DNA from: Bacteroidaceae bacterium
GTDB lineage: Bacteria; Bacteroidota; Bacteroidia; Bacteroidales; Bacteroidaceae
DNA: 64,000 nucleotides
Assembly: GCA_024398785.1 (NCBI GenBank)
Contig: JAKSIO010000003.1
Location: forward strand, 62,001-126,000
Direction: 5' to 3'
The first letter of the stretch is position 1. Every line of letters begins with the position of its first letter. The notes beneath the pieces were generated by a model, which was not told where the DNA came from, made no database searches, and saw only the letters and a program-made list of their open reading frames with translations. A program made the position numbers and the translations under genes. Below, piece after piece: positions 54,500-63,046 of the stretch.

Positions 54500-57400
54500 T
54501 TAATCCGTTTTTATGTGTAAATTATCTCTATTATTCGCAGAAGTTGCTGCAATAGATATATTCTCTTTGTTTTTCAGAGTAACATAAAAGGTGACATCGG
54601 GTCTGACAAGTGCACTGAGCAGTGCAATCTCTCCATAACTGTCGCATTCCAATTGCTGGCTTGAGCCTGCCGGAATCTGTTCAAGTTCCTGTTGCAATTC
54701 CTCCAGATTGGTCTTTGCGAATGTGTTGCGCACGCTACGCAAGACTTCAGCACCCTTGTACATGTATGTGCGCATTACAAAATTCCTGAAATACAAACAG
54801 TTCTCAGTTCTGCGACATATCTTTTCAAATTCATTGCGGTATAGAATTTCTGTTGTGTGTGCCCATGAGAGTGCGCTCTTTTCCTCTGAAATTTCAATCT
54901 CGGGTAATATTGTAATGTCAATGCTTCCTTTCTGCAGCACAAATTCCTTTTTGGCAAAAACATGTCCCACTCCATGCAGTATTACAGGTCTGACGTTCAG
55001 ACCAAGTTCTTTTGCCAGGTGAAATGCTCCCTGATAGAAATGTGATATAGTGCAGTCCGCACTGCGACTGCCTTCAGGAAAAACCAGAACTGAGTAACCT
55101 TTGTCTACCATTTTCCTGATGCGCGGCATGACTGCATCCAATCCGTTTGAAACAGGCAGATAATCGGCCATTCTGATAATCCAGCCATAGAACGGACAGT
55201 TCCAGACCCATTTGTTTGTAAGCACAATTATTTTAGGATTCAGAAGCAGCGTGTACATCAGGTCAAGATGTGACTGGTGGTTACAGGTTATGATGCTAGG
55301 CTTGTCAAATGCTCCGTCTCTATCCTGGTTTATGTTGAAGGTAACTCCAGGCATGGCTTTGGCCAAAATACGGAAAGAGTTGCATAAAAGCTTATGATAT
55401 GCAAGTGTATGTTGCAGGAACAGACCTGCAATGTCCAGAATGATTGTTGATATGATAAATACCGTAAACACATATACGGTTTTCAAAATATCGGTCAATG
55501 TAACAGGAATGCGCCGCAGATAACCTTTTTTCTGCACCAGCATGCGGAATAAGAACGGCGGCACAACATATGCCATAAGTACAACGGAAAACATTCCGAT
55601 TATTGTGACCTGAGCCAGAGAACGCATGGCCGGATGCTTGCCCAGAATAAGTGTTCCGATGCCGGCAAACATAATCAGTGCTGAAAGCAGAATGCTGTTC
55701 TTGTAGAAAGCAAGGCGTTTTTTTCCTGTAGCATATTCATACATAAGACCCTCGGTGACAAATATGGAGTAGTCGTCGCCTTGTCCAAAGATGAATGTGG
55801 CCAGAATAATGTTTACAATATTGAATTGGATTCCTGTCATACCCATAATACCAAGAATCCATATCCATGCCAATGCAAGCGGAGCAAAAGCAATCAGTGC
55901 CAGTTCTATGCGGCCGAAAGAGATCAGCAGGAATGTGAATACAAGAAATCCGCAAACATAAAGAACTAAATCAAAGTCTTGTGACAATGCACCGCTCATG
56001 CGTGCGGCTATGGATTTGTCTGCAAAAGTGAATATGTCGGGATCCACGCTGTCAAGTTCCTGTTGAACCTTGCTTACGTTGGCGTTATTTACAGACAGTA
56101 TGTTATAAACAATAGTATTGTTGTTATCCTTGTACAGATAATTTGAGCACATCTGTTCCATGGCGCTTTCAAAATACTCCTCATCCTGTATGTTGACAGG
56201 ATTCTGCAGTAAATCCAGGAAAGACGAAAATGCTTTTTTGCTGAATCCTAAATCTGTGGCGATTGAGGTCAGATTGTTCTGCAACTGTTGTCCGTTTTTC
56301 TCCAGAAAAGCATTCCACATTGCAATCTTTTCCTTTTGCAGAATGGTGTCGGGTATAAAATTACCTATTCCGCTTTTTGTTTCTATCAGCCCTTGTCCAA
56401 CCAGTTTGCAGATACTTTTTTCCGCTTTGTTCTGCAACATCAGAGCATGTTCTGTGTTATTTCCGTACGCTACGCAATACAGAGTTGTGCGGCTGGTATC
56501 AGTATCTGTAGCAAATTCCTGAAAATATGCGCTTTGTTCTGCAGTCATATAGTTGATATGATGCATGTCTGTATCAAAACCGGTCTTTCCTGCAAAACAA
56601 TAAAAAACTATAGAGAGAACAATTACGCAGGGCATAACAAAACGTATCCGGTCCAGCTGCAGGGAAACAGCTTTTCCGAAAGCCAGATCACTGTTTGCCG
56701 TGTTTCCTTTTCCGAGCATATGCGGCAGGAAAACAACAACGAATATAATGGTACCAACAAGCAGCATCGCAGCCGTGAGCCCCAGGTCTTTCATTGCAGG
56801 AGAACTTATAAACAGCAGGCTGATAAATGCACCTACAGTGGTGATGTTTCCTACGACCATAGGTTTTACTACAGTTTCTATTATGCTTATCTTGTCAGGG
56901 TTGTCTTTGAATGCCGATAAAATATGAATAGGGTAGTTGACGGCAAGTCCCATGATTATTGACGCTACGCCTAAGGCTATGATGCTGACATCGGACTTGA
57001 TAATGCTCAGCAATCCGATGGCAAAGACAGCTCCGCACAGTATTGATACTGCAATCATTACAACACTGCGTACATTGCGGTAATAGTACAGCAGCAGGAT
57101 AATGATTATGACTAAGGCAATTGCTATGGCTTTTATTGAGTCTTTTTTTATCTGGCTGGCATTGGTGTGCGCCACTGCAACGGCTCCGAACGAGTCTATT
57201 TTTACGGCGTTGTCCAACTGCTGGCTTGCAGAGGCCGCGCAGTTATCTATTATGGAAAGCAGTTTGCCGTTGTTCATGGTTTCGCCAACAGGATAGGCCG
57301 ATGTCACTACAACAATGCATTTTGCCGAATCCTGCGAATAGATATAATCACCAATCCTTTTAAATTTGTCGCTGGCCTTGAATTCCTCAAGTTTTTCCAT

Positions 57401-57946
57401 TGCCGGACCTGCAAAATGCAATGGATCGGTCTGTATTATGGCTCTGGCACTTCCAAGGGGTGATGACAAAATTATCCTGTCATTTTCAAGTGCTGCTCTG
57501 ATTTTGTCCGGAGTTATGATTGTGTCCATTCTTGAGTAGTCTGTACTGTCAAGAAAGAACGGCATGTTTGATGCAACAAAACATGCAATATCTGCAACCT
57601 GACTGTCATCAACATGTGCGGTAATGTTTTTTATAACTCCCAATGTATCAGAATCGTATAGGGCTTGCTCCATAATGTCAACAGCCAGCTCCACGTTTGA
57701 CATATCAGCATTGTCAGATACATTTTCTATAATGATGACAACAGTGTTTTCTCCGCCAAGATGAGTGTATGCGTTGTTAAGACGCTCAAATTCGGCGTTT
57801 CGTGGAAAAAAATCAGAAATGTCTTCGGTAAAACGGAGCCTGGTGGCGCCAATAATTGAAACTGCTATACAAATTGAAAAAATACTCCAAAGCAGAATTT
57901 TATGCCCGGACAGAAATCTGTATATCTTTTTAGCCGTCTGTTCCAT
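54500..57946 (-). CDS. MMPL/RND-type exporter fused to a PlsC-like acyltransferase
   Basis: This 1148-aa protein has an MMPL-type RND core (about 1-790) with TM1 at 16-36, two periplasmic loops and GDDYSIFVTEG near TM7-8. A linker transmembrane segment follows (about 815-840). An acyltransferase domain then holds NHQSHLD (His890, Asp895) and VFPEGSRSAD. About 110 residues after it (about 1040-1148) are unassigned. The fusion suggests that export or flipping of the polyene chain is coupled to its transfer to glycerol or a lipid. Its ATG overlaps the GT2 stop by one base (TAATG). Confidence 0.9.
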   Translation of the reverse strand: MEQTAKKIYRFLSGHKILLWSIFSICIAVSIIGATRLRFTEDISDFFPRNAEFERLNNAYTHLGGENTVVIIIENVSDNADMSNVELAVDIMEQALYDSDTLGVIKNITAHVDDSQVADIACFVASNMPFFLDSTDYSRMDTIITPDKIRAALENDRIILSSPLGSARAIIQTDPLHFAGPAMEKLEEFKASDKFKRIGDYIYSQDSAKCIVVVTSAYPVGETMNNGKLLSIIDNCAASASQQLDNAVKIDSFGAVAVAHTNASQIKKDSIKAIAIALVIIIILLLYYYRNVRSVVMIAVSILCGAVFAIGLLSIIKSDVSIIALGVASIIMGLAVNYPIHILSAFKDNPDKISIIETVVKPMVVGNITTVGAFISLLFISSPAMKDLGLTAAMLLVGTIIFVVVFLPHMLGKGNTANSDLAFGKAVSLQLDRIRFVMPCVIVLSIVFYCFAGKTGFDTDMHHINYMTAEQSAYFQEFATDTDTSRTTLYCVAYGNNTEHALMLQNKAEKSICKLVGQGLIETKSGIGNFIPDTILQKEKIAMWNAFLEKNGQQLQNNLTSIATDLGFSKKAFSSFLDLLQNPVNIQDEEYFESAMEQMCSNYLYKDNNNTIVYNILSVNNANVSKVQQELDSVDPDIFTFADKSIAARMSGALSQDFDLVLYVCGFLVFTFLLISFGRIELALIAFAPLALAWIWILGIMGMTGIQFNIVNIILATFIFGQGDDYSIFVTEGLMYEYATGKKRLAFYKNSILLSALIMFAGIGTLILGKHPAMRSLAQVTIIGMFSVVLMAYVVPPFLFRMLVQKKGYLRRIPVTLTDILKTVYVFTVFIISTIILDIAGLFLQHTLAYHKLLCNSFRILAKAMPGVTFNINQDRDGAFDKPSIITCNHQSHLDLMYTLLLNPKIIVLTNKWVWNCPFYGWIIRMADYLPVSNGLDAVMPRIRKMVDKGYSVLVFPEGSRSADCTISHFYQGAFHLAKELGLNVRPVILHGVGHVFAKKEFVLQKGSIDITILPEIEISEEKSALSWAHTTEILYRNEFEKICRRTENCLYFRNFVMRTYMYKGAEVLRSVRNTFAKTNLEELQQELEQIPAGSSQQLECDSYGEIALLSALVRPDVTFYVTLKNKENISIAATSANNRDNLHIKTD

Positions 57947-58707
57947 TATTTATTTGGGGATTTTCTGCAGATTCTATGTATCAGAATGCTGGGATATCCA
58001 TATATAATGGCAAATATACACAATATTGTGTTAAGAATACTGATGCGCGTAAAATCAAGTACAGGTCTGAAATGTGACACACGCTCCTGCGGATAGTACA
58101 CGTCTATTGTTATGGGCAACAGTCTTATTCCGCGCCAAGCTGCTCTTACAAGCAGTTCCAACTCAGCTTCATAGCGGCTTCCACAGAGGTGAATCCTGCC
58201 CAACCGTTCCAAAGGATACAGTCTGTAGCCGGTCTGTGTGTCCGGCAGCCTCTGCAATGTCTGGACTGAAAACCAGAAATTTGAAAACCTGTTTGCAAAA
58301 GTGTTTTTTTTAGGCATGCCCGGTGCATTCAGGTTTCTTGCTCCTACTATCAGTGAGTCCGGATTATTTATGATGGCCTGTTCAAAATGTGGCAGGTTGT
58401 GAGCATAATGCTGGCCGTCCGCATCCATTGTAACGGCATATCTGTATCCCTTCTGCAAGGCAGCCTGAAACCCTTTTGTTATGGCATATCCCTTGCCGCG
58501 GTTTTTTGTATATGAAACAATGCTGACGCGTCCCGGATGTGACAGACGTTCCGTTTCAAGAATGGAAACAGTATTGTCAGTAGAACCGTCATTGACAACA
58601 ATAATATCCTGACAATATCCAAGAACCTGCTCTATAACACTGGCTATTGTTGACTGATTGTTATATACAGGAATAATAATGCAGAATGTCTTCAATTTGC
58701 TGTCCAT
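57946..58707 (-). CDS. Family 2 glycosyltransferase
   Basis: This 253-aa GT-A enzyme starts CIIIPVYNNQSTIASVIEQV, has IIVVNDGSTDNTV and the metal-binding MDADGQHY, and is closest in layout to dolichol-phosphate mannosyltransferase-like members. A hydrophobic stretch near the C-terminus (ILNTILCIFAIIYGYPSILI) gives a membrane anchor. In the polyene cluster it may glycosylate the lipid carrier or the polyene. It is two bases from the dehydratase-like gene. Confidence 0.9.
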   Translation of the reverse strand: MDSKLKTFCIIIPVYNNQSTIASVIEQVLGYCQDIIVVNDGSTDNTVSILETERLSHPGRVSIVSYTKNRGKGYAITKGFQAALQKGYRYAVTMDADGQHYAHNLPHFEQAIINNPDSLIVGARNLNAPGMPKKNTFANRFSNFWFSVQTLQRLPDTQTGYRLYPLERLGRIHLCGSRYEAELELLVRAAWRGIRLLPITIDVYYPQERVSHFRPVLDFTRISILNTILCIFAIIYGYPSILIHRICRKSPNK

Positions 58708-58709
58708 AG

Positions 58710-59087
58710 CTATGCATTGATAAATTTCAGACTCATCTTGGCAAGAACGGAGTCATTATGGCGGATTTCCACTTTAGTAAACCCTTTACCAGCCTGTGCC
58801 ATAATATATGTTATTTCAGACAACTCTTCGGGATTGATCTCTTTCAGAAATTTTATATTGCTGGCTTTTTCAAGATTGTATTCGTGCTTGTCTCCCCATG
58901 CGCTCTGACTTGCAAGCGATGCCAACTCAACTGCTATCTGTACCAAAGCTACTCCCGGAGTAATAGGCCTGCCGGGAAAATGACCTTTATAGATGTCTGA
59001 GTCTTTTAACAGCTCAATACAGGCAACCGTCTGTTGGTCTGCAACAGAAATGTCCGATACCTTATATAGTCTGTCTTTCAATACCAT
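58710..59087 (-). CDS. Hotdog-fold 3-hydroxyacyl-ACP dehydratase-like protein
   Basis: This 125-aa FabZ-like protein carries GHFPGRPITPGV with the catalytic His36. Fourteen residues later, where FabZ has Glu and FabA Asp, it has Gln50 (VALVQIAVE). Either this family works with Gln or the protein has a binding role. It sits between LolA-like and GT2 genes with one- and two-base gaps, so it belongs to the polyene assembly unit. Confidence 0.82.
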   Translation of the reverse strand: MVLKDRLYKVSDISVADQQTVACIELLKDSDIYKGHFPGRPITPGVALVQIAVELASLASQSAWGDKHEYNLEKASNIKFLKEINPEELSEITYIMAQAGKGFTKVEIRHNDSVLAKMSLKFINA

Positions 59088-59088
59088 T

Positions 59089-59589
59089 TCAGTATTCAGT
59101 AAGTTTCTGATTTGAGAAAGTAATTGTAGTCAGGTCTCCGTTCCGTTCAAAGATGACAATGCTGTCTGCAATACGTTCATCTTTTCCGGTAAAAATCTCC
59201 ATGCCGCTGAACATACTGCGTGCACGTCCTGATTTGGGAGACAGCGATATGTGACAGGAATTATTCTCAAGATATTGTTTTTCAATCTTGAAATCTTTTT
59301 GTTTGGCGTCAATTTCTCCGCCGATGACTGCAAAAATCATTTCTCTGAGATTTCCAAGCGGATTGTTTGTCTTGCCTGTCAGTTCCAGACGCATTTGTGT
59401 AGGACTTGTATATATCCATAAAAGCGAATCAGGAGCAACAAAAAGCATATTGCCCTGTTGCCGGGCAGGTTCATCAAAAATTACTGATTCCTTTGTTTGT
59501 GTAAAATCCGCCTCAAGACGCAGCCCAGACTGAGCATTTATCTCTGAATAAAGAGAAATGAACAATAGTATGAACAGTAACCGTTTCAT
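59089..59589 (-). CDS. LolA-like outer membrane lipoprotein carrier
   Basis: The ATG at 59589 gives 166 aa with a signal peptide (MKRLLFILLFISLYSEINAQ). The open half-barrel pattern of LolA is visible: LRLEADFTQTKES, GNMLFVAPDSLLWIY and GDLTTITFSN. LolA-like proteins in aryl polyene clusters are thought to carry the hydrophobic product across the periplasm. The start overlaps the stop of the preceding DMT gene by one base (TAATG). Confidence 0.86.
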   Translation of the reverse strand: MKRLLFILLFISLYSEINAQSGLRLEADFTQTKESVIFDEPARQQGNMLFVAPDSLLWIYTSPTQMRLELTGKTNNPLGNLREMIFAVIGGEIDAKQKDFKIEKQYLENNSCHISLSPKSGRARSMFSGMEIFTGKDERIADSIVIFERNGDLTTITFSNQKLTEY

Positions 59590-59942
59590 TATTTTGCAAC
59601 AAGAATACATCCAGCAATAATTATGGCAACTCCAATCCATCGGGTGGCTGGAACAGCTTCATGAAAAACTATTACCGATGTTACAAGTCCCGCAATATAA
59701 CTGATGGAAAGCATTGGATATGCCTGACTGAATGGGAATTTCTTAAGAACATACATCCATAATACAACAGAACTGAGTGCAAAAATTCCGGACACCGGAA
59801 ACTGCCATGTTGTAAAAGCCTGTTTGAAAAAAGACCATGACCATGAAAACTTGCCAAAGATCTCAACAGAAATCTTCAAAAATGACTGTGCACCTACAAG
59901 CAATACGGATTGAATTAGTACAAGAATAATCAGTTCAAGCAT
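59589..59942 (-). CDS. Small DMT/EamA-type four-helix membrane protein
   Basis: This 117-aa protein has four transmembrane segments, the size and pattern of small multidrug resistance/EamA half proteins (ending SYIAGLVTSVIVFHEAVPATRWIGVAIIIAGCILVAK region). Such proteins act as dimers and may flip a lipid or export a small compound. It overlaps the KS-like gene upstream by 13 bases and the LolA-like gene by one. Confidence 0.85.
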   Translation of the reverse strand: MLELIILVLIQSVLLVGAQSFLKISVEIFGKFSWSWSFFKQAFTTWQFPVSGIFALSSVVLWMYVLKKFPFSQAYPMLSISYIAGLVTSVIVFHEAVPATRWIGVAIIIAGCILVAK

Positions 59943-60937
59943 TTTAGTAAGAATATTGAATGGTCAGTATTGTTAAATCTATTGTATACAAGAATGTACT
60001 CAGGAAATTCAGTGCATTCCTGCCCTGTGTAATACAAAAATGACGGTATTGTACGTTTCTGCAAACATGTGGCTGCAACATATATACCCATAGCACTTGC
60101 GCATGTGTTCTCTCCGAATATGTGTTTGTACCATAGCATGGGCTTGTTGCCAAGGCACATTGCGTTAATGTCAGTTATGTCGGCATCGTCTTTTCTTGAA
60201 GCGCTTACAACGGTAACCTTAATCTTCTCTTCTGCAATTCCATTGCGTATCAGCAAGGCTTGATATGCGCCAAGTATGTCTGATTTATTATTGCTGCGCA
60301 ACATCTCTCCGTCAACAATCTGACAAATTGATTCGTTGTCCAGTGTATCCGACAACAGCATACTGAGTGAAACCTGTCCATTGACAACATCCTTCAGGTA
60401 GCCTGTCTTTTGCATAAATGTATAACAGCGCGGAGTGGTGTAGTCATTGGCACACACCAGAACATTGTTCAGATGCCCGCCTTTAATCTGGATTACACCA
60501 TCAAGAAGAGCACTGTCAAAAGACATTCCTGTGTGAGAATATGTTGTATTGTATCCATGACACTTCAGAGTGAGGGCCACCAGCGCACAAATGGTATTGT
60601 GGGTTGAATTGGTAAAAGCTGTAGGCTGGAGAAACTCTTCGCTGTTCTCAATCATTGAGAGCAGAAATTTTTCAGTCATTTCTATACTTCCAAGTCCTGA
60701 ACCCATAATAATTCCCTGCAATGCATCCTCATTCTGTACAGCTTCTTTTGCCGTGACTACCGCTCTTTTCAACAAATGGTCAATGCGTCGTGCGGCAATA
60801 GGAGAAAAATACGGTTTGAAATCAGGATCAATAGCATCAATGAACTGATTTTTATCATATAAGACCGGTTCTTCAAACCATTTTGAAGACAATGGTTCCT
60901 GAATAGAAATCTGTTTTATGGATTGAATATATATCAT
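59930..60937 (-). CDS. Ketosynthase-like protein without active-site Cys (chain-length-factor type)
   Basis: This 335-aa protein has the thiolase-fold beginning of beta-ketoacyl synthases (IIMGSGLGSIEMTEKFL, PTAFTNSTHNTICALVALTL). The elbow that should read TACSS is TGMSF, with Met138 at the Cys position. The His residues of the KS triad are also not evident. It is encoded three bases after the complete KS gene, which fits a KS-chain-length-factor heterodimer as in aryl polyene and type II polyketide systems. Confidence 0.8.
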   Translation of the reverse strand: MIYIQSIKQISIQEPLSSKWFEEPVLYDKNQFIDAIDPDFKPYFSPIAARRIDHLLKRAVVTAKEAVQNEDALQGIIMGSGLGSIEMTEKFLLSMIENSEEFLQPTAFTNSTHNTICALVALTLKCHGYNTTYSHTGMSFDSALLDGVIQIKGGHLNNVLVCANDYTTPRCYTFMQKTGYLKDVVNGQVSLSMLLSDTLDNESICQIVDGEMLRSNNKSDILGAYQALLIRNGIAEEKIKVTVVSASRKDDADITDINAMCLGNKPMLWYKHIFGENTCASAMGIYVAATCLQKRTIPSFLYYTGQECTEFPEYILVYNRFNNTDHSIFLLKCLN

Positions 60938-60940
60938 GGC

Positions 60941-62149
60941 CTATATTTTTGAAAATATCAGTGATGCGTCATTTCCTCCGAAACCGAAAGAGTTACACAG
61001 TACATTATTCAACTTTATGTCTCTTACAGTTGTTGCCTGGGGGGCAAAAGACAATTCCTCTATCCTGTTTTCAAAACGCAGTGATGCCGGAATGAAATTG
61101 TGCTGCATAGCAAGAATGCAGATTGCACTTTCCACGCCGCCGCTTGCACTGGTTGTATGCCCGGTGAATGATTTGGTAGAGGATATAGGCGGTATATGTT
61201 CACCAAACAGACGCATAACGGCATTTCCTTCGCTCAGGTCATTGTTAGGCGTACCTGTTCCATGTGCGTTTATATAATCAATATCGGTGATTTCAAGTCC
61301 GGAACTTTTCAGTGCACCCGACATTGCAAGAAATGCGCCTTGTCCGTCCGGAGACGATGCCGTCTGATGATAGGCATCGCAGGCATTACCATAACCGGCA
61401 AGCGTGCATAAAGGTTCTGCATTATGTTTTGATGCCCATTCCTTGCTTTCAAGTACCAGATATCCGGCTCCTTCTCCAAGATTCAGACCGGCGCGGGTGT
61501 TGTCAAAAGGACGGCATGGCTCTTTGTCCAGAATCATAAGAGTGTTGAATCCGTTCAGATGAAATTTGGAAAGACATTCGCAGCCACCGGCAACCGCACA
61601 GTCGGCATAACCGTTTTTGATCAGTTCTGCTGCCAAGATAATAGCTCCTGCTGCAGATGAGCATGCTGTCGAGGCTGTTGTTGCCATGCTGAACAGATTA
61701 CCAAAGTAATCGGCAATCAAGTCCGTACAATGTCCACAGAATATTTGCGGAATATCTGCGTTGTGTGTATTGTTTTGAGAATCAATGAATTCTGTGTAGA
61801 GTTGTTCACTGATTTCCATTCCTCCAACTGTGGTGCCGTTTACAAATGCAATTCTGGCTCCTTTTTTGCGCGCTGCTTCAAGACCTGATTGAGTGACGGC
61901 CTGTTTGACTGCTAATGTTCCAAGTAGGGCACTGCGTGAGTACGGAGCATTTTGAGGCAAATCAAGAATAGACCGTAATTGGGCGTTGCTGAGTTTGACT
62001 TCGCCGCAGGGAATCTCTTTGTGGACTGTCTGAAGATATCCAACCGGTGCAATACCGTGCTTCTCTTCCAACAGACTTTGCAGAGTCTGTTCCGCATTGT
62101 TGCCAATGGCGGATACTATTCCCATTCCTGTTACCTGCAGCGCACTCAT
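60941..62149 (-). CDS. Beta-ketoacyl-ACP synthase (catalytic)
   Basis: This 402-aa KAS II-type enzyme has the full triad: Cys163 (STACSS), His296 (NAHGTGT) and His331 (FTGHTT). It extends the growing acyl chain by decarboxylative condensation on an ACP. N-terminal MSALQVTGMGIVSAIGNN and C-terminal NSFGFGGNDASLIF are family typical. It lies between the ACP (10 bases) and the Cys-less KS partner (3 bases). Confidence 0.95.
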   Translation of the reverse strand: MSALQVTGMGIVSAIGNNAEQTLQSLLEEKHGIAPVGYLQTVHKEIPCGEVKLSNAQLRSILDLPQNAPYSRSALLGTLAVKQAVTQSGLEAARKKGARIAFVNGTTVGGMEISEQLYTEFIDSQNNTHNADIPQIFCGHCTDLIADYFGNLFSMATTASTACSSAAGAIILAAELIKNGYADCAVAGGCECLSKFHLNGFNTLMILDKEPCRPFDNTRAGLNLGEGAGYLVLESKEWASKHNAEPLCTLAGYGNACDAYHQTASSPDGQGAFLAMSGALKSSGLEITDIDYINAHGTGTPNNDLSEGNAVMRLFGEHIPPISSTKSFTGHTTSASGGVESAICILAMQHNFIPASLRFENRIEELSFAPQATTVRDIKLNNVLCNSFGFGGNDASLIFSKI

Positions 62150-62159
62150 ACCTTATTTA

Positions 62160-62417
62160 TTACTTTGTACGGTTCTTTGCAATATAATCAGCCATAACAG
62201 CTACAGACTGGAATATCTGTTTCCCCTGAGCTGCGTTTGCAAGTTTGATGCCATAATTCTTTTCCAAAAGTACAATCAACTCCAAAGCGTCAATTGAGTC
62301 CAGGCCAAGACCTTCTCCAAATAAAGGAGCGTTGTCATCAATATCGGCCGGAGACATGTCTTCCAGGTTAAGAGCTTCAATAATCTGCTGTTTCAGTGTT
62401 AGAATCAATTTTTCCAT
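62160..62417 (-). CDS. Acyl carrier protein
   Basis: This 85-aa ACP has the phosphopantetheine site GLDSIDALEL with Ser41. It is acidic and four-helical. It is two bases from the KS-like gene upstream and ten bases from the KS gene downstream, so it is the dedicated carrier of this cluster. Confidence 0.95.
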   Translation of the reverse strand: MEKLILTLKQQIIEALNLEDMSPADIDDNAPLFGEGLGLDSIDALELIVLLEKNYGIKLANAAQGKQIFQSVAVMADYIAKNRTK

Positions 62418-62419
62418 AA

Positions 62420-63046
62420 TTATATAAGGTGATTTAATTTATCTGTAAATTCCTGCAACTGGTTTTGATCTGCCAGTTGGTTCTGTGTCAATTCAACACG
62501 CAAAAGTAATACTTTACATTCATCTTTCAAAACATTGCACCAACCGCATATTACCGTTTTAGTGTTTTGCTCCTGTTCAAGATACCTTAACTGGTTGTAG
62601 AGCTGGAGAGCGGAAAATTCCTTGGTTATATAACACATTGTCTCTCCGAATATCTTGTGACGTATGGCTATTTCTCCACAAACAATATTTGCCAATGTGT
62701 AAACAAAAGTTCCCGGAGAAGGGTAGTAATTGTTGTTGTCTGTAACAGTTTCAAAGTATTGCAGGTCCGAGTCAAGTGAGCCGGCACTTGAAAAAAGAAC
62801 AACGGCGGCATCCTCTTTTGGGGCGATTTCCGGTTCAGTAGGACACATAGTCTGTTCAGCCGCAATAAAACCGGCTTTAGACAATGTGTCCATTTTATAG
62901 AACTTTGGATACTGCTGCCCGCTTTCCTTGTGAATCAAAGTTAACCACTCTTTAAGACTTGCACCTTCAGGACGGCTGCAGGTGATATTGCCATCGGTAA
63001 TCATGACATTACCGTCAATTTTACAATATGATTTAATCTCTATCAT
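62420..63046 (-). CDS. Degenerate ketosynthase-domain-like protein, 208 aa
   Basis: The central part (VVLFSSAGSLDSDLQYFETV, then YPSPGTFVYTLANIVCGEIA) resembles the short beta-ketoacyl synthase N-terminal-like domains found in aryl polyene clusters. At the elbow the sequence reads TMCYITKEFSAL, with no Cys in the nucleophile place, and the second thiolase half with its two His is missing. It is therefore probably a non-catalytic partner of a KS. It overlaps the partial KS gene upstream by four bases. Confidence 0.65.
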   Translation of the reverse strand: MIEIKSYCKIDGNVMITDGNITCSRPEGASLKEWLTLIHKESGQQYPKFYKMDTLSKAGFIAAEQTMCPTEPEIAPKEDAAVVLFSSAGSLDSDLQYFETVTDNNNYYPSPGTFVYTLANIVCGEIAIRHKIFGETMCYITKEFSALQLYNQLRYLEQEQNTKTVICGWCNVLKDECKVLLLRVELTQNQLADQNQLQEFTDKLNHLI

